A stretch of DNA of 64,000 bases from Streptomyces sp. CC208A (GTDB lineage Bacteria > Actinomycetota > Actinomycetes > Streptomycetales > Streptomycetaceae): assembly GCF_030010625.1 (NCBI RefSeq), contig NZ_JASCXN010000022.1:1-64000 (forward strand), given 5' to 3'. Each line of letters begins with the position of its first letter. Position 1 is the stretch's first letter. The notes beneath the pieces are model-generated. The model did not search any database. It was given only the letters and a program-made list of their open reading frames with translations, and was not told the origin of the DNA. Position numbers and translations under genes: made by a program. Shown here one piece after another: positions 7,911-15,637 of the stretch.

Positions 7911-10112
7911 ATGAGCGAGAGCACCACCATCCGCTGGGAGCAGGACGAGACGGGGATCGTCACCCTCGTCCTCGACGACCCGAACCAGTCCGCCAACACC
8001 ATGAACCAGGCCTTCCGGGCGTCCATCGCGGCCGTCGCCGACCGCCTGGAGGCCGAGAAGGACTCGATCCGCGGCGTCATCTACACCTCCGCGAAGAAGA
8101 CCTTCTTCGCCGGCGGCGACCTCAAGGACATGATCCAGGCGGGCCCCGAGCACGCGCAGCCCATCTTCGAGGCCGCCATGGAGATGAAGCGCGCCCTGCG
8201 CCGCATCGAGACCCTCGGCAAGCCGGTCGTCGCCGCGATCAACGGCGCGGCCCTGGGCGGCGGTTACGAGATCGCGCTCGCCTCCCACCACCGGATCGCG
8301 CTCGACGCGCCCGGTTCCAAGCTCGGCCTGCCCGAGGTCACCCTCGGCCTGCTGCCCGGCGGTGGCGGCGTCACCCGCACCGTACGGCTCATGGGCATCA
8401 CCGACGCCCTCCTGAAGGTCCTCCTCCAGGGCACCCAGTACACCCCGAAGCGCGCCCTCGACAGCGGCCTCGTCCACGAACTGGCCGCCACCCCCGAGGA
8501 GATGATGGCCAAGGCCATCGCCTTCATCGACGCCCACCCCGAGTCGCGGCAGCCCTGGGACGTCCCCGGCTACCGCATCCCCGGCGGCACCCCGTCGAAC
8601 CCGAAGTTCGCCGCCAACCTGCCGGCCTTCCCCGCCAACCTGCGCAAGCAGCTGAACGGCGCCCCCTACCCGGCGCCGCGCAACATCATGGCCGCCGCCG
8701 TCGAGGGCTCCCAGGTCGACTTCGAGACCGCGCAGGTCATCGAGTCCCGCTACTTCACCGAGCTGGTCACCGGCCAGACCGCGAAGAACATGATCCAGGC
8801 GTTCTTCTTCGACCTCCAGGCCGTCAACTCCGGCGCCAGCCGCCCCAGGGGCGTCGAGAAGCGCCAGGTCCGCAAGGCCGCCGTCCTCGGCGCCGGCATG
8901 ATGGGCGCCGGCATCGCCTACTCCTGCGCCCGCGCCGGCATCGAGGTCGTCCTCAAGGACGTCACCGAGGAGGCCGCCGCCAAGGGCAAGGCGTACTCGG
9001 AGAAGCTCTGCGCCAAGGCCGTCGCCCGGGGCCGTACCACCCAGGAGAAGGCCGACGCCCTGCTCGCCCGCATCACTCCCACCGCCGACCCGCAGGCCCT
9101 GGCCGACTGCGACGCGGTCATCGAGGCCGTCTTCGAGGACACCGCCCTCAAGCACAAGGTCTTCCAGGAGATCCAGCACGTCGTCGCCCCCGACGCTCCC
9201 CCAAACTCCGTCCGGGGGTACCCCCTGCTCTGCTCCAACACCTCCACCCTCCCGATCACCGTCCTCGCCGAAGGCGTCGAGCGCCAGGACGACTTCATCG
9301 GCCTGCACTTCTTCTCGCCGGTCGACAAGATGCCGCTGGTCGAGATCATCAAGGGCGAGCGCACCGGCGACGAGGCCCTGGCCCGCGCCTTCGACCTGGT
9401 CCGCCAGATCAACAAGACGCCGATCGTCGTCAACGACTCGCGCGGCTTCTTCACCTCCCGCGTCATCGGTCATTTCCTCAACGAGGGCGTGGCGATGGTC
9501 GGCGAGGGCATCGAGCCCGCCTCGGTCGAGCAGGCCGCCGCACAGGCCGGCTACCCGGCGAAGGTCCTCTCCCTCATGGACGAGCTGACCCTCACACTGC
9601 CGCGCAAGATCCGCAACGAGACGAGGAAGGCGGTCGAGGAAGCGGGCGGCACCTGGACCACCCACCCCGGCGAGGCCGTCATCGACCGCATGGTCGACGA
9701 GTTCGACCGCCCGGGCCGCAGCGGCGGTGCCGGCTTCTACGAGTACGGCGAGGACGGCAAGCGCGGCAGGCTGTGGCCGGGCCTGCGCGAGCACTTCACG
9801 AAGCCCGGGTACGAGATCCCGTTCCGCGACATGCAGGAGCGGATGCTCTTCGCGGAGGCCCTGGATACCGTCCGCCTCCTGGAGGAGGGCGTCCTGACCT
9901 CGGTCGCCGACGCCAACATCGGCTCCATCATGGGCATCGGCTTCCCGGCGTGGACCGGCGGCATCCTCCAGTACGTCAACGGGTATGAAGGCGGCGTCGC
10001 CGGCTTCGTGGCCCGTGCCCGCGAGTTGGCGGAGACGTACGGCGAGCGCTTCGCCCCGCCGGCGCTGCTCGTGGCGAAGGCGGAGCGCGGCGAGACCTTC
10101 ACGGACGCCTGA
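7911..10112 (+). CDS. Fused enoyl-CoA hydratase / 3-hydroxyacyl-CoA dehydrogenase (FadB/FadJ type)
   Basis: A 733-residue multifunctional enzyme for the hydration and second oxidation of beta-oxidation. Residues 1 to about 220 form a crotonase domain ('FFAGGDLKDMI', 'NGAALGGGYEIALASHHRIAL', 'LGLPEVTLGLLPGGGGVTR'). The NAD-binding domain begins near residue 320 ('AAVLGAGMMGAGIAYSCA') and contains the catalytic His in 'GLHFFSPVDKMPLVEII'; two C-terminal dehydrogenase domains follow. An in-frame extra stretch, 'DAPPNSVRGYPLL', sits in the NAD-binding domain (codons around 9193-9230) where relatives read straight from 'APDA' into 'LLCSNTSTLPI'. It is encoded by a small dispersed repeat. The 3' end overlaps the convergent MerR gene by 14 bp. 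Confidence 0.92.
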   Translation: MSESTTIRWEQDETGIVTLVLDDPNQSANTMNQAFRASIAAVADRLEAEKDSIRGVIYTSAKKTFFAGGDLKDMIQAGPEHAQPIFEAAMEMKRALRRIETLGKPVVAAINGAALGGGYEIALASHHRIALDAPGSKLGLPEVTLGLLPGGGGVTRTVRLMGITDALLKVLLQGTQYTPKRALDSGLVHELAATPEEMMAKAIAFIDAHPESRQPWDVPGYRIPGGTPSNPKFAANLPAFPANLRKQLNGAPYPAPRNIMAAAVEGSQVDFETAQVIESRYFTELVTGQTAKNMIQAFFFDLQAVNSGASRPRGVEKRQVRKAAVLGAGMMGAGIAYSCARAGIEVVLKDVTEEAAAKGKAYSEKLCAKAVARGRTTQEKADALLARITPTADPQALADCDAVIEAVFEDTALKHKVFQEIQHVVAPDAPPNSVRGYPLLCSNTSTLPITVLAEGVERQDDFIGLHFFSPVDKMPLVEIIKGERTGDEALARAFDLVRQINKTPIVVNDSRGFFTSRVIGHFLNEGVAMVGEGIEPASVEQAAAQAGYPAKVLSLMDELTLTLPRKIRNETRKAVEEAGGTWTTHPGEAVIDRMVDEFDRPGRSGGAGFYEYGEDGKRGRLWPGLREHFTKPGYEIPFRDMQERMLFAEALDTVRLLEEGVLTSVADANIGSIMGIGFPAWTGGILQYVNGYEGGVAGFVARARELAETYGERFAPPALLVAKAERGETFTDA
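9195..9225 (+). repeat. Small dispersed palindromic repeat inserted in frame in the fadB-like gene
   Basis: The element runs CTCCCCCAAACTCCGTCC then GGGGGTACCCCC. It matches, in opposite orientation, the intergenic element at 21715-21751 (reverse complement CTCCCCCAA...CTTCGCCC...GGGGGGACCCCC). Elements with this C-run/G-run structure are common between Streptomyces genes. Here one lies inside a coding sequence, adding roughly ten codons without breaking the frame. Confidence 0.6.
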
Positions 10113-10836
10113 AGGCGGACCGCAACTCCTCGCTCAGGGACCGCTGAAAGGCGGTGACGAGGGCCTGGACCACCATCGGCTGCATGTGCGCCGAGAGCGA
10201 CTTCATCGCGGTCAGGTGGTCCGGGTCCTCCCCGCTCTCCCGGTACGGGTTCCACACCTGCTCCTGGAAGAGCCGGGCCAACTCCTGTGCCGCGGACCGC
10301 GCGTGGTCGAGCAGCACGGTCCGCGAGGCCAGGATGGTGTCGTGCTCGATGGGCACGTCGAGCAGCTCGACCCCGAGCCGCAGCAGCGCCCCGTCGAGCC
10401 GGAACACATCGGCGTCGCCGGTCGCCTCCAACACCCCGAGGGCGACGAGCCGTTCGACGTCGCGGTCGGTCAACTCCCGCCCGGCGCGCCGCTCCAGCTC
10501 CCGCCGGGTGATCGTCTCGGCGGACTCCGGCGCCCAGGACGCCACGAGCGCCCGGTGCACCGCGAGGTCCTGCGCGCTCAGGTCGGCCGGCAGCTGCTCC
10601 AGGTACCGCTCGATCGCGGCGAGCGTCATGCCCTGCCGCTGCAGCTCCTCGATGAGCGCGAGCCGCGCCAGATGCTCCGCTCCGTACCGCCCCACCCGCC
10701 GGGGCCCGATCACCGGCGGCGGCAGCAGCCCCCGCGTCCCGTAGAACCGCACGGTCCGCACCGTGACCCCGGCCCGCGCGGCCAGCTCGTCGACGGTGTA
10801 CCCGGGTCCCAGTTCCTCGCCGCTCGCGTCCTCCAT
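10099..10836 (-). CDS. MerR family transcriptional regulator
   Basis: A 245-residue regulator. The winged HTH is at residues about 12-80: 'YTVDELAARAGVTVRTVRFYGTRGLLPPP', then 'GRYGAEHLARLALIEELQRQGMTLAAIERYL'. A second stretch, 'ITRRELERRAGRELTDRDVERLVALGVLE', resembles another wing-helix. The C-terminal part (about 150-245) is helical and probably senses a ligand. There is no Cys pattern for metal sensing. It converges on the acyl-CoA operon, which may be its target, but no operator there looks MerR-like. A leaderless start is likely (TACTGT box, 6 bases to the ATG). Confidence 0.85.
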   Translation of the reverse strand: MEDASGEELGPGYTVDELAARAGVTVRTVRFYGTRGLLPPPVIGPRRVGRYGAEHLARLALIEELQRQGMTLAAIERYLEQLPADLSAQDLAVHRALVASWAPESAETITRRELERRAGRELTDRDVERLVALGVLEATGDADVFRLDGALLRLGVELLDVPIEHDTILASRTVLLDHARSAAQELARLFQEQVWNPYRESGEDPDHLTAMKSLSAHMQPMVVQALVTAFQRSLSEELRSAFRRP

Positions 10837-10842
10837 GGTCCA

Positions 10843-10871
10843 ACAGTATTGCTGTCTCACCACTGCTGTAA
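10843..10871 (-). promoter_or_regulatory. Promoter/operator of the MerR gene
   Basis: Minus-strand TTTACA (-35), 17-bp spacer, TACTGT (-10), then 6 bases to the ATG. The -10 lies inside the dyad ACAG-TATTG-CTGT (10843-10855), and ACAGCA occurs twice in the spacer. This is a plausible autoregulatory site. Confidence 0.45.
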
Positions 10872-10891
10872 AAGCTGGAGGAGGGTCCGTC

Positions 10892-11428
10892 TCACGTGGC
10901 GCGGGCGAGAGCCGTGTCGACGGAGGAGAAGGTGACGCCGTGGTCGGCCAGGGTCTCGGCGACGACCCCGCCGGTGGTGGTGAGGGCCAGCAGGAGGTGC
11001 TCGTCGCCGATCTCGCGGTCCTTGCGGGCCAGGGCCACGCGGAGGGACTTCTCCAGGACGGTCTTCGCCTCGCGGGAGAAGGTGCGGCGGCCGGACGTCC
11101 TGCGGGTCCCGGCGAGGGCCCCGGCGCCGTGGGTCTCCTCGACGCGCTCGACGATCGCCCCGACGTCGATCCCGAGCCCCGCCAGAGCCTCCGCGTCCGC
11201 CCGCGAAAGACCGGCCCGGCGCCGCGCGTCGGCCAGCGCGGAGACGAGGGAGGGCCGACGCTCCGGCGGACACAACCGCCCGAGCACCACCGCCGCGCGG
11301 GTGCCCTCCCGATCGAGCAGGGCGAGGAGAAGGTGCTCAGGCGTGACGACCCCCGCCCCACCCCGCTCCGCGTGCTCGGTGGCCCCCCTCACCGTGGCGC
11401 GCGCCGCCTTGGTGAACCGTTCGAACAT
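10892..11428 (-). CDS. Clp N-terminal repeat domain protein
   Basis: A 178-residue protein made almost only of a ClpA/ClpC-type N-terminal double repeat: 'MFERFTKAARATVRGATEHAERGGAGVVTPEHLLLALLDREGTRA', then 'FSREAKTVLEKSLRVALARKDREIGDEHLLLALTTTGG'. There is no AAA+ ATPase domain, so it cannot unfold substrates itself; stand-alone Clp-N proteins are thought to act as adaptors or decoys for ClpC/ClpP. It overlaps the upstream HTH gene by an ATGA, so the two are translated together from the operator-flanked promoter at 11638-11683. Confidence 0.9.
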   Translation of the reverse strand: MFERFTKAARATVRGATEHAERGGAGVVTPEHLLLALLDREGTRAAVVLGRLCPPERRPSLVSALADARRRAGLSRADAEALAGLGIDVGAIVERVEETHGAGALAGTRRTSGRRTFSREAKTVLEKSLRVALARKDREIGDEHLLLALTTTGGVVAETLADHGVTFSSVDTALARAT

Positions 11429-11637
11429 CACTGCCTCCCATGCTTCTTGTGGACGGCCTGCCGGCTGACCCCCAGCTCGGTGGCGATCTCCCGCCACGAC
11501 CACCCCTGGTCACGCGCACTGCGCACCTGAACGGCCTCCAGCTGTTCCAACAGCCGCCGCAGAGCGGAAACGGCCCGGAGCCCCACCCGGGGGTCCCGGT
11601 CACCGGCCCGAGCGGCGAGATCGGTCGCATCGGTCAT
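11428..11637 (-). CDS. Small HTH DNA-binding protein paired with the Clp-N protein
   Basis: A 69-residue protein. A coiled N-terminal helix ('RAVSALRRLLEQLEAVQVRSAR') precedes a C-terminal HTH ('GWSWREIATELGVSRQAVHKKHGRQ') of the sigma-70 region 4 / homeodomain-like type. The start at 11637 is leaderless behind a consensus promoter (TTGACA-17-TACATT, 6 bases to the ATG). Both promoter boxes are embedded in copies of the same dyad, so it probably represses its own operon. It overlaps the Clp-N gene by ATGA. Confidence 0.85.
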   Translation of the reverse strand: MTDATDLAARAGDRDPRVGLRAVSALRRLLEQLEAVQVRSARDQGWSWREIATELGVSRQAVHKKHGRQ

Positions 11638-11683
11638 GTTGTCAATGTAGGTTGACGGGCGAAAGGTGTCAACTCTGGTTGAC
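11638..11683 (-). promoter_or_regulatory. Promoter with duplicated operator for the HTH/Clp-N operon
   Basis: Two 16-bp dyads, GTCAATGTAGGTTGAC (11641-11656) and GTCAACTCTGGTTGAC (11668-11683), lie 27 bp apart. The minus-strand promoter TTGACA (11672-11667), 17-bp spacer, TACATT (11649-11644) is built into them. One operator covers the -35 box and the other the -10 box and start, the usual arrangement for tight autorepression. Confidence 0.8.
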
Positions 11684-11729
11684 GAGGGGTAGTGGTGCTG
11701 CCGCCCTCGGCCCGCGCGTGCGAATCTCG

Positions 11730-11752
11730 TTGTCAGACCCACTCCTTACGGT
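11730..11752 (+). promoter_or_regulatory. RecA-NDp (PafBC-type) DNA-damage promoter of the macrodomain gene
   Basis: TTGTCAGACCC, six bases (ACTCCT), then TACGGT, with 6 bases to the ATG at 11759. The layout fits the actinobacterial RecA-independent DNA-damage promoter TTGTCAGTGGC-N6-TAGNNT except at part of the -35 extension. No Shine-Dalgarno sequence is present, so the mRNA should be leaderless. Confidence 0.6.
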
Positions 11753-11758
11753 GGCGGC

Positions 11759-12241
11759 ATGAGCGAGATCGCGTATGTGCGGGGCGACGCCACCGCGCCG
11801 CAGGGGCGGGGTGTCCGGATCGTGGCCCATGTCTGCAACGACCTGGGCGGGTGGGGCAAGGGCTTCGTGCTGGCCGTCTCACGGCGCTGGCCGGAGCCCG
11901 AAGCGGCCTACCGCCGCTGGCACCGGGAGCGGGCGGCCAACGACTTCGGGCTCGGCGCCGCGCAGTTCGTCCAGGTCGCCCCGTACCTCTGGGTGGCGAA
12001 CCTGGTGGGTCAGCGGGGGATCCGCACCGGCCGGAGCAGCGGTGTGCCCGTGCGGTACGAGGCGATCGACACGGCCCTCGGGCTGCTCGCGGACAAGGCC
12101 GTCGGGCTCGGGGCCTCGGTGCACATGCCCCGGATCGGCTGCGGTCTCGCCGGTGGCCGCTGGGAGCGGGTGGAGCCGCTGGTCCGGAAGCGGCTGGTGG
12201 AGCGGGGGATACCGGTCACCGTGTACGACTTCGGCGCGTAA
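11759..12241 (+). CDS. Macrodomain protein (Poa1p/TARG1-like)
   Basis: A 160-residue single macrodomain. 'IVAHVCNDLGGWGKGFVLAVSRRWPEPEAAYRRW' contains the Asn and Gly-rich loop that binds ADP-ribose; 'VHMPRIGCGLAGGRWERVEPLV' forms the second phosphate-binding loop. The Asn-Asp-Leu-Gly and missing 'GGGGVD' signature place it near Poa1p/TARG1/DarG-type macrodomains, which remove ADP-ribose from proteins or DNA, or act on ADP-ribose 1''-phosphate. With the DNA-damage promoter directly upstream, a role in reversing ADP-ribosylation during DNA stress is an attractive but unproven idea. No DarT-like toxin is adjacent. Confidence 0.88.
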   Translation: MSEIAYVRGDATAPQGRGVRIVAHVCNDLGGWGKGFVLAVSRRWPEPEAAYRRWHRERAANDFGLGAAQFVQVAPYLWVANLVGQRGIRTGRSSGVPVRYEAIDTALGLLADKAVGLGASVHMPRIGCGLAGGRWERVEPLVRKRLVERGIPVTVYDFGA

Positions 12242-12339
12242 CGGGCGGTGGGCGGGGGTGTGTCCGGGGAAGGTGCGGGGTGGGGGTTAGAGTCGGCGGC
12301 CGGCTCGTGTCGGCGGGCGGGAACGAGGGGGAGGGCGGG

Positions 12340-12846
12340 ATGTACGGGCAACTCAGGGAGACGGCCACGGAGCTGGCCGGAGTCCTGTGGCGGGAGCACA
12401 CGGTGTACCGGGAGCGGGGCGGCGGTGTCGTGATCCGGGGGGAGCACGTGCGCCGCTGGATCAGCCTCGCGCCGACGGGCGGCAAGGACCAGGCGCTGCT
12501 GCGGGCCGGGCGGCTCCTCGACGGGGGGACCACGGCCCCGGCCCGTACCGAGGTGGTGGTGGACCTGACGGCGCCGGTCTCCGAGCTGGCCACCGTCTGC
12601 CGGCGGATGCTCGCCGAGGTCGCCGCGGCGGCCGAGCCCGCCACCGGACCCGGCGCCGGGCCGTCCCGGGCCGGGCGGCCCCCGAAAGAGCCGAAGAGGC
12701 GGAAGGGGCCGAAGAGACGGAAGGGGCCGAAGGCGCCGAAGGCCAGGAGCCGGCACACGGGTGCCGGCTCCTGGATGGTGCTGGTGCTGGTCGGCATAGC
12801 CGTGGCCGCCTGGGTCTACAGCGTCTTCGGCGGCCCCGGCTACTGA
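12340..12846 (+). CDS. Tail-anchored hypothetical membrane protein
   Basis: A 168-residue protein I do not recognise. The N-terminal 100 residues are soluble ('YGQLRETATELAGVLWREHTVYRERGGGVVIRGEHVRRWISLAP'). A low-complexity linker follows, rich in Lys, Arg and Pro ('PKEPKRRKGPKRRKGPKAPK'), encoded by short direct repeats at about 12685-12745. A single C-terminal transmembrane helix ('WMVLVLVGIAVAAWVYSVFG') ends the protein. The cationic linker should keep the soluble domain in the cytoplasm. The upstream base run GAGGGCGGG serves as ribosome site. It faces the sphingomyelinase gene tail to tail. Confidence 0.7.
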   Translation: MYGQLRETATELAGVLWREHTVYRERGGGVVIRGEHVRRWISLAPTGGKDQALLRAGRLLDGGTTAPARTEVVVDLTAPVSELATVCRRMLAEVAAAAEPATGPGAGPSRAGRPPKEPKRRKGPKRRKGPKAPKARSRHTGAGSWMVLVLVGIAVAAWVYSVFGGPGY

Positions 12847-12870
12847 CCGGCCCGGCTCCTGGTCAAGCGG

Positions 12871-13851
12871 TCAGAAGCCCGTCACCGGGTAGTGGTCCGA
12901 CAGGTTGGTGTACGTGTACGACGTGCCCCAGCTGGAGACCGTCCACGGCGCGGTCGACTCCAGGACCACGTGGTTCGTCCAGTTCGCCGGGCGGGCGTTG
13001 CCGGCCCGGTACAGGACGTAGTCCAGGTCCTCGCGCGGATCGGTCGGGTAGCGGTCCGCCGCGATCGAGTTCAGCGCGGTGTCGAAGGAGTACGGGTGCC
13101 CGGTGCGCGCGTCGGCGCCGGCCAGGCCCGCGTCGGCGAGCATCGTGGCGTACTCGGGGGTCCGGGAGTCGACGTTCATGTCGCCCGCGACGATCACCTG
13201 CTCGCCCGCCGGGATGTTCTTCGCGTCGAGGAAGGCGTCCATCGCCTTGAACTGGCGGCTGCGCATCTGCGCCGCCTCGCCCGCCGAGCAGCCCGGGTCG
13301 GTCGACTGGGCGTGGGTGCCGACGACGTGCACGCGGGTGCCGTTCACATCGAGGACCACGTAGGCGAAGCCCTTGTTGGAGTACCAGTCCGCGCCGCAGG
13401 CGTCCTTGTAGACGTACTGCTCCTTGCGGACGATCGGCCACTTGCTGAGGATCGTCACCCCGCCGTCCTCGGGGGTCATCGTCGAGTAGGCCCCGCCCGT
13501 GGCGTCCCAGCCGCTCTTCGAGCGGCCCACGACGGGCGTCTGGTACGGGTAGGCGGCGGCGGCCTTCGCCTTGAGCGCGTCCGAGGAGGAGTTGTCGAAG
13601 GCCTCCTGGAGCACCACCACGTCCTGGCCCTGGAAGAACGGGGCCGCGGGGATCGTCCGGGCCCGGTGGTCCTGCCCCCAGTTCGGGTACAGGGTCTTCG
13701 AGAAAAGGAAGACGTTGTAGGTGAGCACCTTCAGTCGGGGTGCCTCCGAAGGGGCCGCGGAGGCGGCGGGCGCGGTCGCGGCCAGGGTGGCGGCGGCGAG
13801 CGCGAGGGACACGGCGGCGCCGGAGATACGGCGGAACGCGCTGAGGGACAC
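12871..13851 (-). CDS. Secreted sphingomyelin phosphodiesterase (DNase I-like fold)
   Basis: A 326-residue exported protein. A signal peptide (residues 1 to about 33, ending 'APAASA-AP') is followed by an endonuclease/exonuclease/phosphatase domain: 'LKVLTYNVFLFSKTLYPNWGQDHRA', 'VVVLQEAF' (metal-binding Glu), 'VVGTHAQ', 'IVAGDMNV' and the final 'LSDHYPV' (catalytic Asp-His). These are the landmarks of bacterial neutral sphingomyelinases, which cleave sphingomyelin to ceramide and phosphocholine. Other phospholipids or host-like lipids could be substrates. Monocistronic. Confidence 0.9.
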   Translation of the reverse strand: MSLSAFRRISGAAVSLALAAATLAATAPAASAAPSEAPRLKVLTYNVFLFSKTLYPNWGQDHRARTIPAAPFFQGQDVVVLQEAFDNSSSDALKAKAAAAYPYQTPVVGRSKSGWDATGGAYSTMTPEDGGVTILSKWPIVRKEQYVYKDACGADWYSNKGFAYVVLDVNGTRVHVVGTHAQSTDPGCSAGEAAQMRSRQFKAMDAFLDAKNIPAGEQVIVAGDMNVDSRTPEYATMLADAGLAGADARTGHPYSFDTALNSIAADRYPTDPREDLDYVLYRAGNARPANWTNHVVLESTAPWTVSSWGTSYTYTNLSDHYPVTGF

Positions 13852-14010
13852 GTGAACTCCCGTCGAGGGGTGGGGGGTTGGACTCGGCGCGGGACATACA
13901 ATCAGCCGCGGTTACCTTCCGGTAGCCTTTGGGTGCCGGGAATCTTGCCCGCGTCGTACAAGCGCGCCAACGATCACCGGGGTGTACGATTCGCCGCTTC
14001 CGGGACCAGG

Positions 14011-14016
14011 TAGAAT
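14011..14016 (+). promoter_or_regulatory. -10 box of the orphan AtpF-like gene
   Basis: TAGAAT ends 7 bases before the ATG at 14024, leaving no room for a Shine-Dalgarno sequence. This argues for a leaderless transcript beginning at 14024 rather than for the in-frame ATG at 14015, which overlaps the box itself. Confidence 0.55.
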
Positions 14017-14023
14017 GCGCGCC

Positions 14024-14509
14024 ATGACCCTCGCGAACTCGAAGATCTTCGACATGGACCTCGGTCCGCTCAACCCCGTCTGGGCCGAGCTCATCCTCGG
14101 CTTCGCCGTCTTCTTCCTCACCTTCTTCTTCATGGCGAAGGTGATCCTCCCGAAGATCAAGCGCACCATCGAGCAGCGCGAGGACGCCATCGAGGGCGGC
14201 ACCGAGCGCGCCGACGACCTCCGCTCCGAGGCCGCCGACATCCGCGCCCAGTACGAGGCCGAGCTCGCCGAGGCCCGCCACGAGGCCGCCCGCATCCGCG
14301 CCAAGGCCGTCGAGGAGGGCTCCGCCGCCATCGCCGCCGCCCGCGCCGAGGGTCAGGCCGAGCGCGATGCCATCCTCGCCGCCGGCACCGCGAAGATCGC
14401 CGCCGAGCGCGAGGCCGCCGAGCGCGAGCTCAACGCCGACGTCGACGCCTGGGCCCGCGCCCTCGCCGACCGCATCGTCGGCGAGCCGGTCGGCGCCGAC
14501 CGCGGCTGA
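14024..14509 (+). CDS. Orphan F0 ATP synthase subunit b-like protein
   Basis: A 161-residue paralogue of AtpF. One membrane helix near the N-terminus ('LILGFAVFFLTFFFMAKVILP') is followed by 'KIKRTIEQREDAIEGGTERADDLRSEAADIRAQYEAELAEARHEAARIRAKA', which closely follows Streptomyces AtpF, and a long charged Ala/Glu/Arg coiled stalk. The last 25 or so residues of AtpF, which contact the F1 delta subunit, seem absent. No other atp genes are near; the gene stands between a sphingomyelinase and an oxygenase and ends in a strong terminator. It may substitute for or poison subunit b, or scaffold another membrane complex. Confidence 0.85.
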   Translation: MTLANSKIFDMDLGPLNPVWAELILGFAVFFLTFFFMAKVILPKIKRTIEQREDAIEGGTERADDLRSEAADIRAQYEAELAEARHEAARIRAKAVEEGSAAIAAARAEGQAERDAILAAGTAKIAAEREAAERELNADVDAWARALADRIVGEPVGADRG

Positions 14510-14532
14510 CCGCGCGCGACCCGCACACCACC

Positions 14533-14581
14533 ACGTCGGGGCCGTTCCCGGGGCGAGAGCCCACGGGGACGGCCCCGACGT
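14533..14581 (+). terminator. Intrinsic terminator after the AtpF-like gene
   Basis: A perfect 13-bp GC-rich stem (ACGTCGGGGCCGT paired with ACGGCCCCGACGT) with a 23-base loop follows the stop at 14509. There is no U-tract, as is usual in Streptomyces. Confidence 0.8.
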
Positions 14582-14652
14582 CGTCCGCCCGCCCGTCCCG
14601 GGGTGCACCCTGGAGGGGCGACGACCGAGACGAGAGGCAGGGGGACCTCCGT

Positions 14653-15600
14653 ATGACCACCAGAAGCAGCGAAGCCAAGGGAAACCCGACAGGACCGGCA
14701 GGACAGGCGGGGCCGCCCGGCCCCGCGGAGCCTGCGCGACCCCTCCGGGCGCCCGCCGATCCCGCCCCGCCGCCCGTCGGCGGCGTCCTGTGGAGCGTCG
14801 CCGGCGACGTCCGCGCGCTGCTCATGCTGCCCGCCGCCCTCACCATGCAGGTCGCCCACCCCGCGATCGGCGCCGGTGTCGACGACCACTCCGTCTTCCG
14901 TACCGACCCCTGGGGCCGCGGCGAACGCTCGCTCCGCTCCGTCCAGCTCTGGGTGTACGGAGGGGAGCAGGCCGCCGCCGAAGGGCGCCGGCTGCGCGCG
15001 CTCCACCGGGACATCCAGGGCACCGACGCGCACGGGCGCCGCTACCACGCCCTCACCCCCGCCTACTACTCCTGGGTCCACGCCACCGGCTACCCCGTCT
15101 ACCGGCACGGCCTCGCCCTGCTCCACCGGCCCCTCACCGAGGCCCAGGACCGCCGGCTCTACGCCGAATGGCTCCAGGTCGGCCGGATCCTCGGCATCCA
15201 CGACCGGGACATGCCGCAGACCGTCGAGGAGTTCTGGCCTTACTACCGCAAGGTCCTCGCCGAGGAGCTGGAGGCGACCGTCGTCGTCCGCGAGCTCCTC
15301 GACCCCGACGCCCCCGTCCCCGCGCCCGACCGGGGCCCGCTGCTCCTCCGGCTCGCCCTCCGCCCCCTCTGGCCGCTGCTGCGCCGCCCCTTCCAGCGGG
15401 TGCGCGCCTTCCTCACCGTGGGCCTGATGCCGCCGGACGCCCGCGCCGCCATCGGCCTGGAGTGGACGCCGGAGCAGGAGCGCCGGCTGCGCCGTCTCGC
15501 GCGGATCGTGCGCGCCGTCGTCCCCGTCCTCCCCGAGCGGCTGCGCTACCTGCCGATCGCCCGCCGCGCCCGGCAGGCCGCCCGGAGCGCCGCACACTGA
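14653..15600 (+). CDS. MpaB-family oxygenase (DUF2236)
   Basis: A 315-residue protein of the ER-bound oxygenase MpaB / latex-clearing-protein fold family. A Pro/Gly/Ala-rich N-terminus of about 45 residues precedes the helical domain: 'GDVRALLMLPAALTMQVAHPAIGAGVDDHSVFRTDPWGRGERSL', 'YYSWVHATGYPVYRHGLALL', 'EFWPYYRKVLAEEL'. The conserved His residues in 'QVAHPA' and 'WVHATG' are likely haem ligands, as in Lcp. Its substrate is unknown. It has its own leader after the terminator of the AtpF-like gene. Confidence 0.85.
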   Translation: MTTRSSEAKGNPTGPAGQAGPPGPAEPARPLRAPADPAPPPVGGVLWSVAGDVRALLMLPAALTMQVAHPAIGAGVDDHSVFRTDPWGRGERSLRSVQLWVYGGEQAAAEGRRLRALHRDIQGTDAHGRRYHALTPAYYSWVHATGYPVYRHGLALLHRPLTEAQDRRLYAEWLQVGRILGIHDRDMPQTVEEFWPYYRKVLAEELEATVVVRELLDPDAPVPAPDRGPLLLRLALRPLWPLLRRPFQRVRAFLTVGLMPPDARAAIGLEWTPEQERRLRRLARIVRAVVPVLPERLRYLPIARRARQAARSAAH

Positions 15601-15637
15601 CGGGCGGCGCCGACGGACGGCCCCCGGGGCGCGCGGC

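Noticed and set aside
14024..14509. Part of the main ATP synthase operon
   Set aside because: No other atp gene lies nearby and the gene ends in its own terminator, so it is an orphan paralogue.
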